Of a stretch of 64,000 nucleotides of DNA, positions 1 through 10,943 are shown piece by piece. How positions within the stretch are numbered: position 1 is the stretch's first letter; every line of letters begins with the position of its first letter. The notes beneath the pieces are model-generated. The model had not been told where the DNA came from. It searched no databases and was given only the letters and a program-made list of their open reading frames with translations. Position numbers and translations under genes: made by a program. This DNA is from Phytophthora colocasiae (lineage: Eukaryota; Oomycota; Peronosporomycetes; Peronosporales; Peronosporaceae), in NCBI GenBank assembly GCA_018806915.1, contig JAGKQI010000049.1, positions 558,001-622,000 on the forward strand, written 5' to 3'.

Positions 1-637
1 GATGGGAGTGGTGTTTTGCCCACATGGCCCATGCCGCCACTAAAATGCCGTGTGGCCTCGGTGGAAGGAGCAGCAAAACAGCAAACCCTGAGATGGCGGG
101 TCTACTTTCGAAGATGACGAAAGTAATTTCGGACGTAAACCTGGTTTCATCAGCAGACGATTTGTTTGCTGAACTTTGTGAGGAGAAAACAAAAGGAGCA
201 TCTAAGCGTCTTATCGGGCATTCTACATCGCGATTCCTGAGCACGACAAAGGCCATGAGGCGGATACTGGACAAATGGGAGGCTGTTGTGGAGTGGTACA
301 AGATTCTAGATGACCAAGCCATCCGTGAGCGTTGACCACCACCAGAGTTCCCTCTTGAGAACTGTCATTCAGAGCTCGTCCAGGCACTATTGCTTCTTGC
401 GCCAGTTGCAGATTTGAAGTTTAAATGTCAGGCAGAGCGACCAGAGCAGGTGGAAGTGCTGATGTCGCTGTACATGATTCGCATTGACAACCTTTGTCCC
501 GGCCAACCGATCTTACACTACCTGTCAACCGATGACGACCCAAAATGGAGGTTTCGCGTAAGAGGTCACAGGTCTTCACTGCTAGCGGTGTCAAGGAGCT
601 TGCTGTTATCGAGCCAGAGCTTCCAGTGTTCCAACGA
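1..637 (+). pseudogene. hAT transposase fragment (left arm)
   Basis: Mirror copy of the C-terminal half of the hAT-type transposase at 16593-18143. The readable part starts at the window edge within the DDE region (WCFAHMAHAATKMPCG context). An in-frame TGA at 333-335 follows ...IRER, and the same frame then continues through 390-637. It ends by running into the opposite-strand EF-hand gene, so the usual C-terminal hATC dimerisation region is missing. The premature stop and the truncation are shared by both arms and therefore predate the palindrome. The N-terminal half lies outside the window. Confidence 0.8.
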
Positions 638-3600
638 AAAACCCACGCACGTGAGCCCACGTCGCCTCCATGTCGGTCACTTCGTTCACCACCCCGAATA
701 AATCTCCGTCACCCTGCCACACCACACGATCCAACTCATGCTCACGAGCTACTTGTAGGAACACCTCCGGTTTCAGCTGATCGCACTGGGTACGCCGCAG
801 GGTATCGCTGTACATGAGCAGAATATCACCCAGATCCCGAGACGCATCAATCGACAGCACAATCTGTGTAAACTCGGCGGAAGTCAATTGCCCGTCACCA
901 TTCACGTCTCCAGCTCGGAACGCGTCGAGGAGGTGGCGCTCTCGTCGCACTTGTTCGAGTTTCCACTCGTCTATCACCAGTTGCAACAGGTGGTCAACAT
1001 TGAGCACTAGTTCTCCGTTGGTTGTATCTACTGGCGTTGTACTCGATGGTAATAGGGCAGTTGACGTGCCCTGAGTTGCAATCACCGCCAAATGTTCACA
1101 GAACGCAACTACATTTGACTTGCGCATGTCTCGAAAGCAGAGCTGCGCGATCTCCTGCGCTCGCTCGACCGAAATCAGCCAGTTCTCCTTGTCCGGAACG
1201 CTGACCCGAGGTACAAAACGAGACCTCTTCGAGGCGACAGGAGGAGTATTCTGGGTCATACGAGAGTTGCCACTACTAGGTGTAACGCCATTCGCAGACG
1301 ATGACGTTGCTGGGTGGCTCGACATTGTCAGGGACGAGACACTCGAGAAATTCCAAGTAGTTCGTGAGCTCCGCCTTGGGCACTTCATTAAAGCAGAATC
1401 GTGCAAAGTGCTCGACCCGCAGATGCTGAGCGCGATACGTCTCCATTGCGCACGAAAATGCCAGCAGGTGCATGCCCGCGATGCCCGGTAGTCCGTAACT
1501 GTGAAGGAAAGACTGGTACACGATCTGAGAGAGCGATAGGATCCTCCCGCTGCCTCGTGGCGTAGCGTAAGGCAGCCGCTGCTGTTGAGCCTTGCGACGT
1601 GTTGCTGTTAACAGCTCACTGTAGGCGTCTGCGATGATCTTGAGCACATTTGCGAGTGACTTCTTCGCAAACTGAATGAGCTGGTCGGTATTCATACGCC
1701 ACGACGTGATGAGCCCAGAGATGGCAACGAGGCACAGCCACACTGTTAATCTTATAGTATTTCTCGTTCTTGTTCTTAGCTCCTCCAGCACCGCTAGCAC
1801 CCATTGCGTGTTTACCAAGTAGAGCATTCAGCGTTAGTGGAGCAATTTTAGTCGGTGGTGGCGATGCATGGGAACTTTCACGACGAGCTGAAGTTGTATC
1901 ATGAAATACTTCCAACGGGCTGAAGGTATCAGGGGATTCCAGTTCGTTTTCGAAACTGGTTTGACATCCAACGTCGAGACAGCCGACCTTCACGTATTCT
2001 TGCCATTCCATCGGCTCCGCGACAGCATTAACTGCGGTGAGTCTGCGCTTCAGCCTACCAGATAAACTCGGGGCTTGTGCTAGCTCCGGCTTTTCATCTT
2101 TAACAGTTCCAGCACCGTTCGTGTCCAACTGTCCGTCAATATTATCCACGGTGTCATTTTCTACGATGACGTTCTCTACGTCGACGTTCTCGTTTTCGAG
2201 TGCATCTTGTAAGATCGTGAGTACTTGAGATTCTGAGCGCCGGTCAAGAAGCTCCTTCAAAGCCTTCTCGATTTTAGAGTTTGTCGGCCTCGTAGAACTG
2301 GGAAAGCGTGGATTCCCTCTTCTGACGGCGCTAATTGTTCTGGAGTCATGCGAAGAGGACCACAACTCAGTAATGGCTCCGCTCGGGACTTACATATCTC
2401 GTTTACTAGCGGGACAAGCGTGCTGGAGTAAATATCTGCTGCGAGGCGTGTAAACGACCCAACTTGGGGCCGTACTGGGTCGCTCAAGTCGACGTCGAGT
2501 TACTGAGAATTCCGGAACGGCTGTGAACGCTACAGCCCACACCTCCGCCTTCCTCCCCGCCTACGAAGCCTCCAGGATCCTCTTCTTCTTCGCTATAGTA
2601 CGAATCTCCTCCACTTGGTAGACCACTTCCTGGCTCTAGTCCTCCATCTTCGACCCGGTGACTTCCAATGCGCTAGTTATACAACGCAAGAGACAGGGAA
2701 ACGTTCCTTCAAGTTTTGGACCCCCATTTCCCAAGAAGATTTTAAAAATTGCGGTCACAAAAGTGGTGCGCACCTCCCAAGTGTGCACTTCTCCATCGAA
2801 ACGTGTCACTCCAATAGCTGTCTGCCAGCCCTTATCACGCACTAGTGAAAATCGGTTATCAATCTTTAGGTAGGGGCCCTTCCATACACGATCCACACAG
2901 CATTGGAAGATCGACTGGTCTGGGAACCACCACTCGAAGTTATCTCCCATCAATAGTGACACCATATCCTCCGCAGGCGCCAGTAAATGCTCGCACCTCG
3001 GCTTCACTTTCCCCAGTAGTCGCATTACCAGCCCCAGCGTCACTACTTCCAGAAATTGTAGGCAGTGAGAACTAGCCGTCTCACTTTAAGGAGCCTGACG
3101 CACCCGAATACTTGCCGCTAATGGGATACTCGCAAGTGCTTCTTGAAGCTCCAGATCATGAGGATGGTTCACACGGATACACATCTTCCGAGATATCCGA
3201 CAGGAAATTATCAGCAGAAAGCATGAATTCGTCCGGCAACTGTGCCACAATAGCAGTGTTACTTGATTCTTCGCTTGACGCATCGCGAGTTCTCAGTTCT
3301 CCTGTTCTTGCCGGGTCCATTAGAGCCTTCATCACACCGTAAACTCGACTTAGCGGCTCAACCTCTCGAAAAGCACTCATTAGATTGTCACAGTCAAACG
3401 AATGGAACCGGTAACTGAAGTTAGCGTTCTTTATATACGCTGTTGCAGTAGCTCCCAAATTGGCAAGTAGTTTACAATCTGCATTGAAAGAAATGGTCGG
3501 GTGAAGTTGCTGAGGACGCGAAATACTCGATAAGGCTGTGCCTAAAAGCTGTCCATTCTGGTGAAGAAATATCTTGCGTGTCGAGACGTAATCCGCAGCC

Positions 3601-3960
3601 AAAGACATCACCAGCACGAGCTCCGGTGGGTTCGTTCCACTTGACCATTTGCTGGTGTAAACAAGTACGATCGAGAACAGTCTGCGCTACCGCTCACAAC
3701 ACACCTTCCAGTGGGAAGGATGGTGGAGAAAACCCGAGCTCAAGTGAACCTCTCATGCTGCTGCCAGCACTCCAATCGATAACAGTGATCTCAAAATACA
3801 CAGCTTTCACCTCGTCTTGCATTGTCATCACGAAGGCAAGTGTGTGCTCAAAGCGGCAAGAATATACCTTCCCAGCTGGCATTCCAACTCCACCAACTGC
3901 CATTGCATCTCGTGAAGCAGAGCTACTGCTATCCTCCGCCCTATTGTCTCTCATGATAGA
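606..3960 (-). pseudogene. SPRY/EF-hand host-type gene, broken copy (left arm)
   Basis: Minus-strand pieces mirror 13280-16680. In reading order they are a SPRY-like piece (3954-3694), its continuation with a LGATATAY strand (3617-3156), a third piece (3043-2636), an acidic/disordered and helical stretch (2365-1276), and an EF-hand piece (1406-606) with a canonical DVNGDGQLTSAEF loop. The frame changes several times. One private change is an extra T at about 1735 that shifts the frame relative to the right arm. No intact product is expected. The parent is probably a large multidomain host gene, but I do not recognise which. Confidence 0.6.
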
Positions 3961-4359
3961 TGAGAGTAGCCATCATTTTGGTCGAATGACTTATCAACAT
4001 CTCCACAAGAGGCTGCTAGGAAAAGTGGAAACGATGCGGCAGGCTCGGTGCGCCGCTACCGTCGCTCTAAACAGGATGCTCGTTCTTGTACTCGTTGATG
4101 GCGTTGTTGACCTTCCTGCTGCATGTTAAAGCAACTCCGACAATTAAATGGAAACAATATTCCGCAATGTTTACATATAATGTGGCGGTGGTTCTTGCCT
4201 ATAGTCAATTCATGCAAGTAAAATAGTTTAGTATCAGTTTTACAACTCCCTGACTTCACGGATGCGTACCTGATCACAAATACGCACTGTTGAGAGTTTC
4301 ATGCTGGGTTCTCGCGAAATATGTAGTCCCTCGGAGTGACTCACTCCGTAAACAATGTT

Positions 4360-6294
4360 TCATTTCTTTGCCGAATACCGCTGTGCTGCCAACTTCGCTC
4401 GTCTCGCCACTTCTCGCTGGAGTCCTTCAACTAGCTGTTGAATGTCGTTCGACCGAGCTGGCTTGTATTGGAGCTGGCCGTTGAGGGGTCTTGAGTGCGA
4501 TCGAGCGGGCTTGGACTGGTACTGGACTTTGCGGGGTCTTGATGGTGACGGGGACTGGGTCTTGCGATGGTGTTCCATTGATTGAATTTGTGGACGTACC
4601 GAAGGGCTACGCTTTTCATTGTTTCGGGACTGAACTCGCCTTAGCTGCTGCAGCTCATTACCCCGGCTTTGCATTTGGTGAAGCGGCGACGGCGGAACCC
4701 TAGCGAGAACTTCTTGGTCACTTAGGGTCGGGTGGGTATGTTGACGGACGAGAATACCAGTTTGGGGAGATGATGGTGGTACCCCGAATAGCACACCAGA
4801 CTGAAATCCGGCTCCGTAACGAAAGTTACGATTAGTAGTGGTAACGTCTTCAAGCGGTAGTTTAGTTTGGGAAAACACGCCACGTGGAGCCGGAACGATT
4901 GACTTCTCTCCTCTTTGTCACTTTGAGCGTTCTTGCGATCGCTAGCCGCATCGGTGTTTCCAGACTTACCGCTGAGGTAAGTTTTTCTCCACGCGTCTTG
5001 CATCCGTTTTTCAAATTGGCGATCTTCTTCGTCCATACTAACGTCGTCATCTGAGTCGCTACTGTTGCAGTGGTTCCTCATAGATGAGGGTCTTGATAAA
5101 CCGCGTATCCCCCCACTTATTGCGTTACCAATTGTGGTAGCCGCAGCACCAATGCTGCGCTCAATTGTGGAGGCTGCTGCACCAACACTGCGTTCAATTG
5201 TAGCGTTAATTTGATCAAACGTTTTGGGCTCAGTACCGTTGGCTGGCGTCTGATGTTCATATTGTCCAGGCCCCACCAAGTCTGGATTGCTACGCAACAC
5301 CTCCCGGATAGAAGTCTTAAGTTTTGTTGGATCAACTTGTTCCGATTGATGCTTGGAACGCACTTGCTGCTTCCGTAGCTTGTCACGTAGAACAAACGTA
5401 GCATCAGCGTGCCGCTGCATTTGCAGAATCAGTTCCGATTGGGCGGTCGTAACCGCGTTCTGCAAACGGGACTCCAAGTGGTGCACTTCCTGCGTTGTGA
5501 GCTCTTTGACATCGAACTGGTTCGTCAATTTTAGCCTTGACCTCCTGGTGAATTTCGCTGCGCATACGTTAGAGGTCAAACATAACTTTAGATCCGGCAA
5601 GAGCGGCAGTCACTGCGTCCTCCACCATTCGGAGCACTTGGGTAGCGTCCAGACCACAAGAATCTAGGTGCAGGGTGGCCAACTTTTCTTCAACTACTTG
5701 GCGAATGTGGGCGACGACGAAATCTTGATTGTTAGCAACTGCATGTTTAAACTCCTTCAAGAGCCGTCGGGCGCCATCCGTCTGCGACACAATTTCTCGA
5801 CGAGTTTCCTGCACTTCTTGCAGTGCACCATCAATTTTCCCGTTGACGTATTTCTCGATCTGCAATATTCTCTCTCCTTCTAATACTTGCATCCGTTGAA
5901 ATTGGTTAGCCAGTTCACTGTGCGTCGCCGTCAGTGCTTCGCTAAGCTGGTGGGCAACCAATCGCTGCTGCTCAGTCCGTTGGTTGACACTTGATGCTGT
6001 CGATGCTTGGACAGCCATTAGTGCTGCGTTCTGGGCGTCAGCTTCGCCTCGCTGCCTGTACTGAAACATAGCTTGTTCATCAGCAAGGGCTTACGTCTGG
6101 GCAATGAAGTGCTGCGCAAGATTCATCACGTGCTCGGTCGCAATTGGAGTGAGTTCGAACACTGGCGATTGCGCTAGGTTGATGTGAGGGACAAGCGCAG
6201 TGGCTTCGGCAGGGTGATCATTGGTTTGAGCTGCAGTGTCGGCAGCAGCTTGGGCTTTGGCTAGAGAAGCAGCTTGCGAGCGAGTGAGCGCCAT
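4360..6294 (-). pseudogene. Retrotransposon gag-like coiled-coil protein (left arm)
   Basis: Minus-strand copy of 10944-12877. It starts with MALTRSQAAS at 6294, has an in-frame TAA at 6091-6093, resumes in the same frame to 5569, then needs a frame change. A further single-base loss near 4914 separates the last segment (4878-4360). The content is glutamine/alanine-rich coiled coil, an acidic serine/aspartate stretch and a basic proline/arginine-rich tail. It lies just downstream of an LTR-like leader, which is the reason for calling it gag; no zinc knuckle is visible. Confidence 0.6.
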
Positions 6295-6299
6295 CGTTC

Positions 6300-6903
6300 T
6301 TCACGGAGGGGAGGGAAATAACGCTTTAAGATCGCAGAATTTGCAGTAGATTAATAGCCAGTAAAATAAATCATTGTTTTTAGCAAATTAGATCGGTGAA
6401 GAATGAGCAGAACGAGCAAAAATGGGTTCACTTTGGCGTGCTCCCCCCCTCGAAATCGATAATGACTACGATATCTAAAACCTCGACGAGTGCGGCTCTT
6501 CCAATATCCTTGCTCGTCAAAAAACCTCACGAGCGCGGCTCCTCAAAAGCTAGCCCGAGGCTTGGTTAGAGGTATCCGGCAGACCCGACACCCTCTGTGC
6601 CGTTCCCAAACTCGAAAACACTGTTTGGGAGCTGGAACTCCCGCAAAGACCAAGGTGTATTGATCTTAATGCAAAGCAATAGTGATTCCTAAACTGGTGT
6701 GCTCTCGCCTGCCATCAGGCAGTCCAGGGAGAGCATCTCGTGGCGTAAGCCAAAACTTCTGCTCCTTGCCGAAGCCGGGTACAGATAGCAGTACGGGATC
6801 TGTTATCTGCTGGAGTCTTGGCACTGCTATCCAAACTCCAGTTGCTGGTGGGAAGCTGGCTCCAATGCAAGCCCGCAATCATGGTTGCCGTGGCGTCGCC
6901 ACA
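6300..6903 (-). mobile_element. LTR plus leader, inverted (left arm)
   Basis: Reverse complement of 10335-10943. Read on the minus strand it starts TGTGGCGACG at 6903, immediately after a purine-rich GCGTGGGAGGG tract that could serve as polypurine tract. The sequence before it (6904-6960) differs from that before the right-arm LTR, so two different upstream pieces are joined to the same LTR start. I could not fix the 3' end of the LTR or a primer-binding site. Confidence 0.55.
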
Positions 6904-7289
6904 CCCTCCCACGCCACAGTGTTAAGTTCCTCGCCAAAATCCGTCGCAGAATCATCGTAGTGATTGATTCCTGAAGAATGTGTCGTTGCAGAACTCGACC
7001 GACGTGCGGTGCTCGCCGTTTTCCTCGCTCTTTTGCCTCTTGAAGCCTTTGCGCCGTCTTCGGGGGCGTGGCTTTTTATTGAGGAAACAGCGTCTTCTTT
7101 TTGAGGAAACGTTCAAACGATTTGAAATTGAGGACTTTACTAAATCGGATGGTTCTGCACAATCGATTTACTCAATTTAAAGCCACCAATTCTCACGCAG
7201 TGCGGTGTTGGCAATTCAGCGGCACCGACCGCGTTACGCGGTACGTTGTTTCTAGTATGGCCACTTTGAAACGTTTTGAGCACTAACAG
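6904..7289. other. Palindrome spacer, junction sequence
   Basis: Unique sequence between the left LTR start and the pol remnant. On the minus strand the bases just before the LTR translate as a short tail (Y-D-D-S-A-T-D-F...VATPRQP) that ends like the tail before the right LTR (10290-10350), so this is probably the last few codons of a second, inverted pol. The rest, to about 7289, shows no gene I can support. Confidence 0.45.
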
Positions 7290-8350
7290 GAAGCAGGGGC
7301 GACGATGGAGCCAACAAACGATGATTACAGCAGCTGCAGTGGAGTGTTTACTCCGACACGTGTGCCACAGGGCAGCACATGTGCAGCACTGCACTTTCAA
7401 TCCACAGTGGAAGAAGTGTTGAAGGAGCATCCGCATGACAATTTGCTGGTCTGGATAGACGATCTCTTGGCTTATGCTGACTCAGCGACTGAACCGCTTG
7501 ATGTCATCGAAGCCATTCTTACAAAGCTTGACGAGTTCGGTTTTAAGCTAAACCCGAAGAAGTGCAAACTATTTCTCACGGAAGTTAGATGGTGCGGGAG
7601 AATTATCAACGAGCACGGCGTCGGCCATGATCCGGAGCAGATTGAATCACTCCGAGCCATTCCCGAACCAACTACAGCGGCGGAGCTACAGTAGTTTATC
7701 TGCACGAGAACTGGATGCGACATGGCCTTGTCGACTACGCCAGAGTGTCGAAGCCTCTACAGGAACTACTTGACCGCTCGCTTCGAGGAACAAAGCGGAG
7801 CAAACGCGCCGCTGCAGGCATCAATATTACCTTCTCGCAGGAGGAGCGGGCTAGTTTCGCTACAGTGAAGGATCTGCTGTCGAACTCTGCGATGCTTACT
7901 TATCCCGATCAAGAAAAGAAACTGTGCTTGTTTTCGGATGCGAGTGATTCTGGATGGGGTCTGATAGTGACTCAAGTCGCAAACTGGAGCCAGGACAGAC
8001 CGATCCACGAGCATGATCACGAGTTGCTCATTTGCATGGGTGACTCATTCAGCGGCTCGGCTCTGAACTGGAGCGTGATCGAAAAGGAATGCTACCTAAT
8101 AGTTCATGCGTGCAGCAAGTTGGAATACTTGTTTTTGCGACCTCAGGGCTTCAAGATTTACTGTACATTTGTTTGCTCCTGGTAAGGAAATGAAGAAGAC
8201 GATGCGCGGGAAACTCCTTCGCTGGTCTACTAAGCTACTGGAGTACGAATACTCAATCGAGCACATTGAAGGTGCCAACAATCTCTGGGCTGATCTCATT
8301 TCGAGGTGGGGAGGACAACCAGAACGTACAGCGTTTCGCAGCGGGATCAG
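7290..8350 (+). pseudogene. pol: Ty3/Gypsy reverse transcriptase and RNase H remnant
   Basis: The piece starts mid reverse transcriptase: VPQGSTCAALHFQ, then the catalytic-box variant VWIDDLLAYA, then the thumb region (FKLNPKKCKLF). A TAG at 7692-7694 sits where the family has glutamine (AAELQ*), and a one-base shift follows before NWMRHGLVDYAR-type sequence. RNase H follows (LFSDASDSGWG near 7930), and its C-terminal part (LLRWSTKLLEYEYSIEHIEGA) resumes in another frame at 8211-8340. The fingers and palm N-terminus are absent. Same strand and element as the integrase piece that follows. Confidence 0.85.
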
Positions 8351-8395
8351 ACGTGTCACAACAAGAAAACGTAAACGTGAGGAATCTTCTAATGA

Positions 8396-9988
8396 CACTG
8401 CGAGGGACGTGTCTGATGGCCAAGGTGCTTTGCACTGCCCACGTCCACTTGACTCTGCTGGTTTTGAGTGGCCCAGTATCAGTGACATCGCTGCAGCCCA
8501 GCGCAACTGTCGTGCACCGAAGTCGGCACAACTTGGCAGTGATGATATTTTCCGAGTGGTAAATAAGGTTTGGATACCGGAGAGTGCTACAGAACTATTG
8601 CAACGGCTGATGATTATCGTTCACTGCGGGGCGAACGGACACCGCGGAATGCGCATCATGGCCAACCACATTCACTCGTGCGCACATTTTGCCAACAGTG
8701 TCTCCTATGCCTACACGTCAAAGGCGGTGAGATTATTCCGAGGTCTTTCAGCGAGACGCACCATACCTTTGAGAGAAATGCAAACCTGCACTGGGACTTT
8801 CTCACGCTTGGTAAGTCGTATGGCACGACGCGATATGTACTCGTTTTGAAAGATGAAGCAACCCACTTTGTCGAATTGGTTCCCTGTGACGGACCGACAT
8901 CTGAGGTTGCAGCAGCAGTCATTTTGGATTGGTATAGTAGGTTTGGCATACCTACGCTGTGAATCAGTGACTCCTGTTCGCACTTTACAAGCAAGGTGGT
9001 GACCGATTTGAATCGACGACTAAAAGCTCAGCAAAAAATTATTTTGGCTTACACACCGTGGAAAAATGGAAGTGTTGAACGTGTGAACAGAGATATTCTA
9101 CAAGTTTTGAAAGCTCTGATTCTGGAATTTCGTGTTAGTGCTGCTGACTGGCCGTACCTTTTGCCTCTGGTACAGACTAGTTTGAACCATTCCCCGGTGC
9201 AATCATTGTCTAACAAAGCACCTATTGAACTTTTTAACGGTCTGCCTTGCCCGAGCACTTTGGACACAGTGCTGCTACCAGGGGGGAAGGGGCAGGTTGC
9301 GTCGCTCCCTGAGCAACGACCAGACCTGGACACAAAGTTAGCCCAGCTGCGTAGTAGCATCCAGAAGATGCATAAAGCTGTGGAGGCTGAACGAAAACGC
9401 CAAGCACAGCGGTATCGAAAAAGGCAACACTATGAACGAGCAGTGAATTTTTCTATTGGAGATTACGTGCTTCGGTCCAGAGTGGACGAAAAGCTGCATG
9501 CCAACAAACTATGGATAACTTGGGTTGGTCCATTTAAAGTGGTCGCGGCAACTGACTACTATTTCACTGTGGAGCACCTCGTCACAGGAAAAACAGCTAA
9601 CGTGCACCCATCGCGTTTGAAGTACTACGCTGACAGCTCTTTAAACCCATCGCGTTTGAAGTACTACGATGACAGCTCTTTAAATGTGACAACTGAGCTT
9701 ATCGACCACATCTCTTCGCAAGGCACTTTGCTTGCTGTGGACGCTCTGGTAGAACATCTGTTCAACACCACTTCAAAGGCATACGAAGTCAAGGTAAAGT
9801 GGCAAGGACCCGAAGAGATTGAAGATTCCTGGAAGCCACTGAAGAACTTGAGCGAAGATGTTCCACAGCTGCTGCAAAACTACGTTACCCAAGCGAATGA
9901 CGACGACCTCCGACTTGCAATGACCCGTACTATTGATAGCAAGCGTTCGCGGGGCCGTACAAGGCGTGTGGAGCCCACCACGCCCTGA
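8396..9988 (+). pseudogene. pol: Ty3/Gypsy integrase with chromodomain, broken
   Basis: Zinc-binding residues are split over two frames (HCGANGHRG near 8620, then CQQCLLC near 8690). The catalytic core shows HWDFL, then a TGA at 8960-8962 where the family normally has tryptophan, then ISDSCSHF, and finally NGSVERVNRD with the glutamate of D,D-E. The C-terminal part has a GPF-type module (WVGPFKVV) and a chromodomain (YEVKVKWQGPEEIEDSWKPL) at about 9720-9880. The long 8996-9988 frame is open. Chromodomain integrases (chromoviruses) direct insertion to marked chromatin. An LTR follows at 10335. Confidence 0.9.
9607..9684 (+). repeat. 39-bp in-frame tandem duplication in integrase tail
   Basis: Two copies of a 39-bp unit (9607-9645 and 9646-9684) with a single mismatch. 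They duplicate 13 codons (PSRLKYY...DSSLN) between the GPF module and the chromodomain, and the frame is preserved. Confidence 0.95.
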
Positions 9989-10334
9989 TCCTTTTCGACT
10001 GCATGATGATCTTTGATGGGTTTGGTGCATTTGACATCGCTTCAAGCATCGCCACAATGGCAACGTGTGCAAGTGGAGTAGATGCAAGTGCAACCGAAGT
10101 TTCGGCTTCAGAACGTGAATATTGGGAGCGCTGCAGTATTTTGTGTGTGCAACGCAGTCTCATTGGGCAATATTTATTGTGGAGCATTTGGTTGGTTGAA
10201 ATCCAATCCTGGTGATTTGATGCAAATCATTTGAAACCAGTTGAAGTGGCGCAGTGTCTCTACTCCGGAAACGTGACGCGACTGACCCGATCACGAGCAC
10301 AGTATCAGTTTGAGTGGAAAGCTTGGGGAGGCGG
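9989..10334 (+). other. Gypsy 3' region before LTR
   Basis: Noncoding stretch after the pol stop. It ends in a purine-rich tract (AAGCTTGGGGAGGCGG) directly before the TGTGGCG start of the LTR, a plausible polypurine tract. No independent gene is seen. Confidence 0.5.
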
Positions 10335-10943
10335 TGTGGCGACGCCACGGCAACCATGATTGTGGACTTGCATTGGAGCCAACTTCCCACCAGCAACTGG
10401 AGTTTGGATAGCAGTGCCAAGACTCCAGCAGATAGCAGATCCCGTACTGCTATCTGTACCCGGCTTCGGCAAGGAGCAGAAGTTTTGGCTTACGCCACGA
10501 GATGCTCTCCCTGGACTGCCTGATGGCAGGCGAGAGCACACCAGTTTAGGAATCACTATTGCTTTGCATTAAGATCAATACACCTTGGTCTTTGCGGGAG
10601 TTCCAGCTCCCAAACAGTGTTTTCGAGTTTGGGAACGGCACAGAGGGTGTCGGGTCTGCCGGATACCTCTAACCAAGCCTCGGGCTAGCTTTTGAGGAGC
10701 CGCGCTCGTGAGGTTTTTTGACGAGCAAGGATATTGGAAGAGCCGCACTCGTCGAGGTTTTAGATATCGTAGTCATTATCGATTTCGAGGGGGGGAGCAC
10801 GCCAAAGTGAACCCATTTTTGCTCGTTCTGCTCATTCTTCACCGATCTAATTTGCTAAAAACAATGATTTATTTTACTGGCTATTAATCTACTGCAAATT
10901 CTGCGATCTTAAAGCGTTATTTCCCTCCCCTCCGTGAAGAACG
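10335..10943 (+). mobile_element. LTR plus untranslated leader (right arm)
   Basis: Starts TGTGGCGACGCC after a purine tract and runs to the gag-like ATG at 10944. The sequence is identical in character to the inverted copy at 6300-6903. It includes an imperfect direct repeat of about 24 bp (GAGCCGCGCTCGTGAGG at about 10698 and GAGCCGCACTCGTCGAGG at about 10740). The 3' LTR end is not resolved. It is downstream of pol (7290-9988) but upstream of gag (10944-12877), so the order here is pol-LTR-gag. Confidence 0.6.

Larger units (their letters stand above)
1..6903. repeat. Left arm of a large palindrome
   Basis: This whole stretch recurs as its reverse complement at 10335-17246; paired coordinates sum to about 17238 at the inner end and 17246 at the outer end, the drift coming from small indels. 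The arm begins outside the window. From inside outwards it holds LTR/leader, gag, a broken SPRY/EF-hand gene and a hAT fragment. The inner edge falls exactly on an LTR start (TGTGGCGACG read on the minus strand). The arms are not identical: this arm lacks a 10-nt segment present near 14822-14832, and there are substitutions and single-base indels, so these are two diverged copies. Confidence 0.95.
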
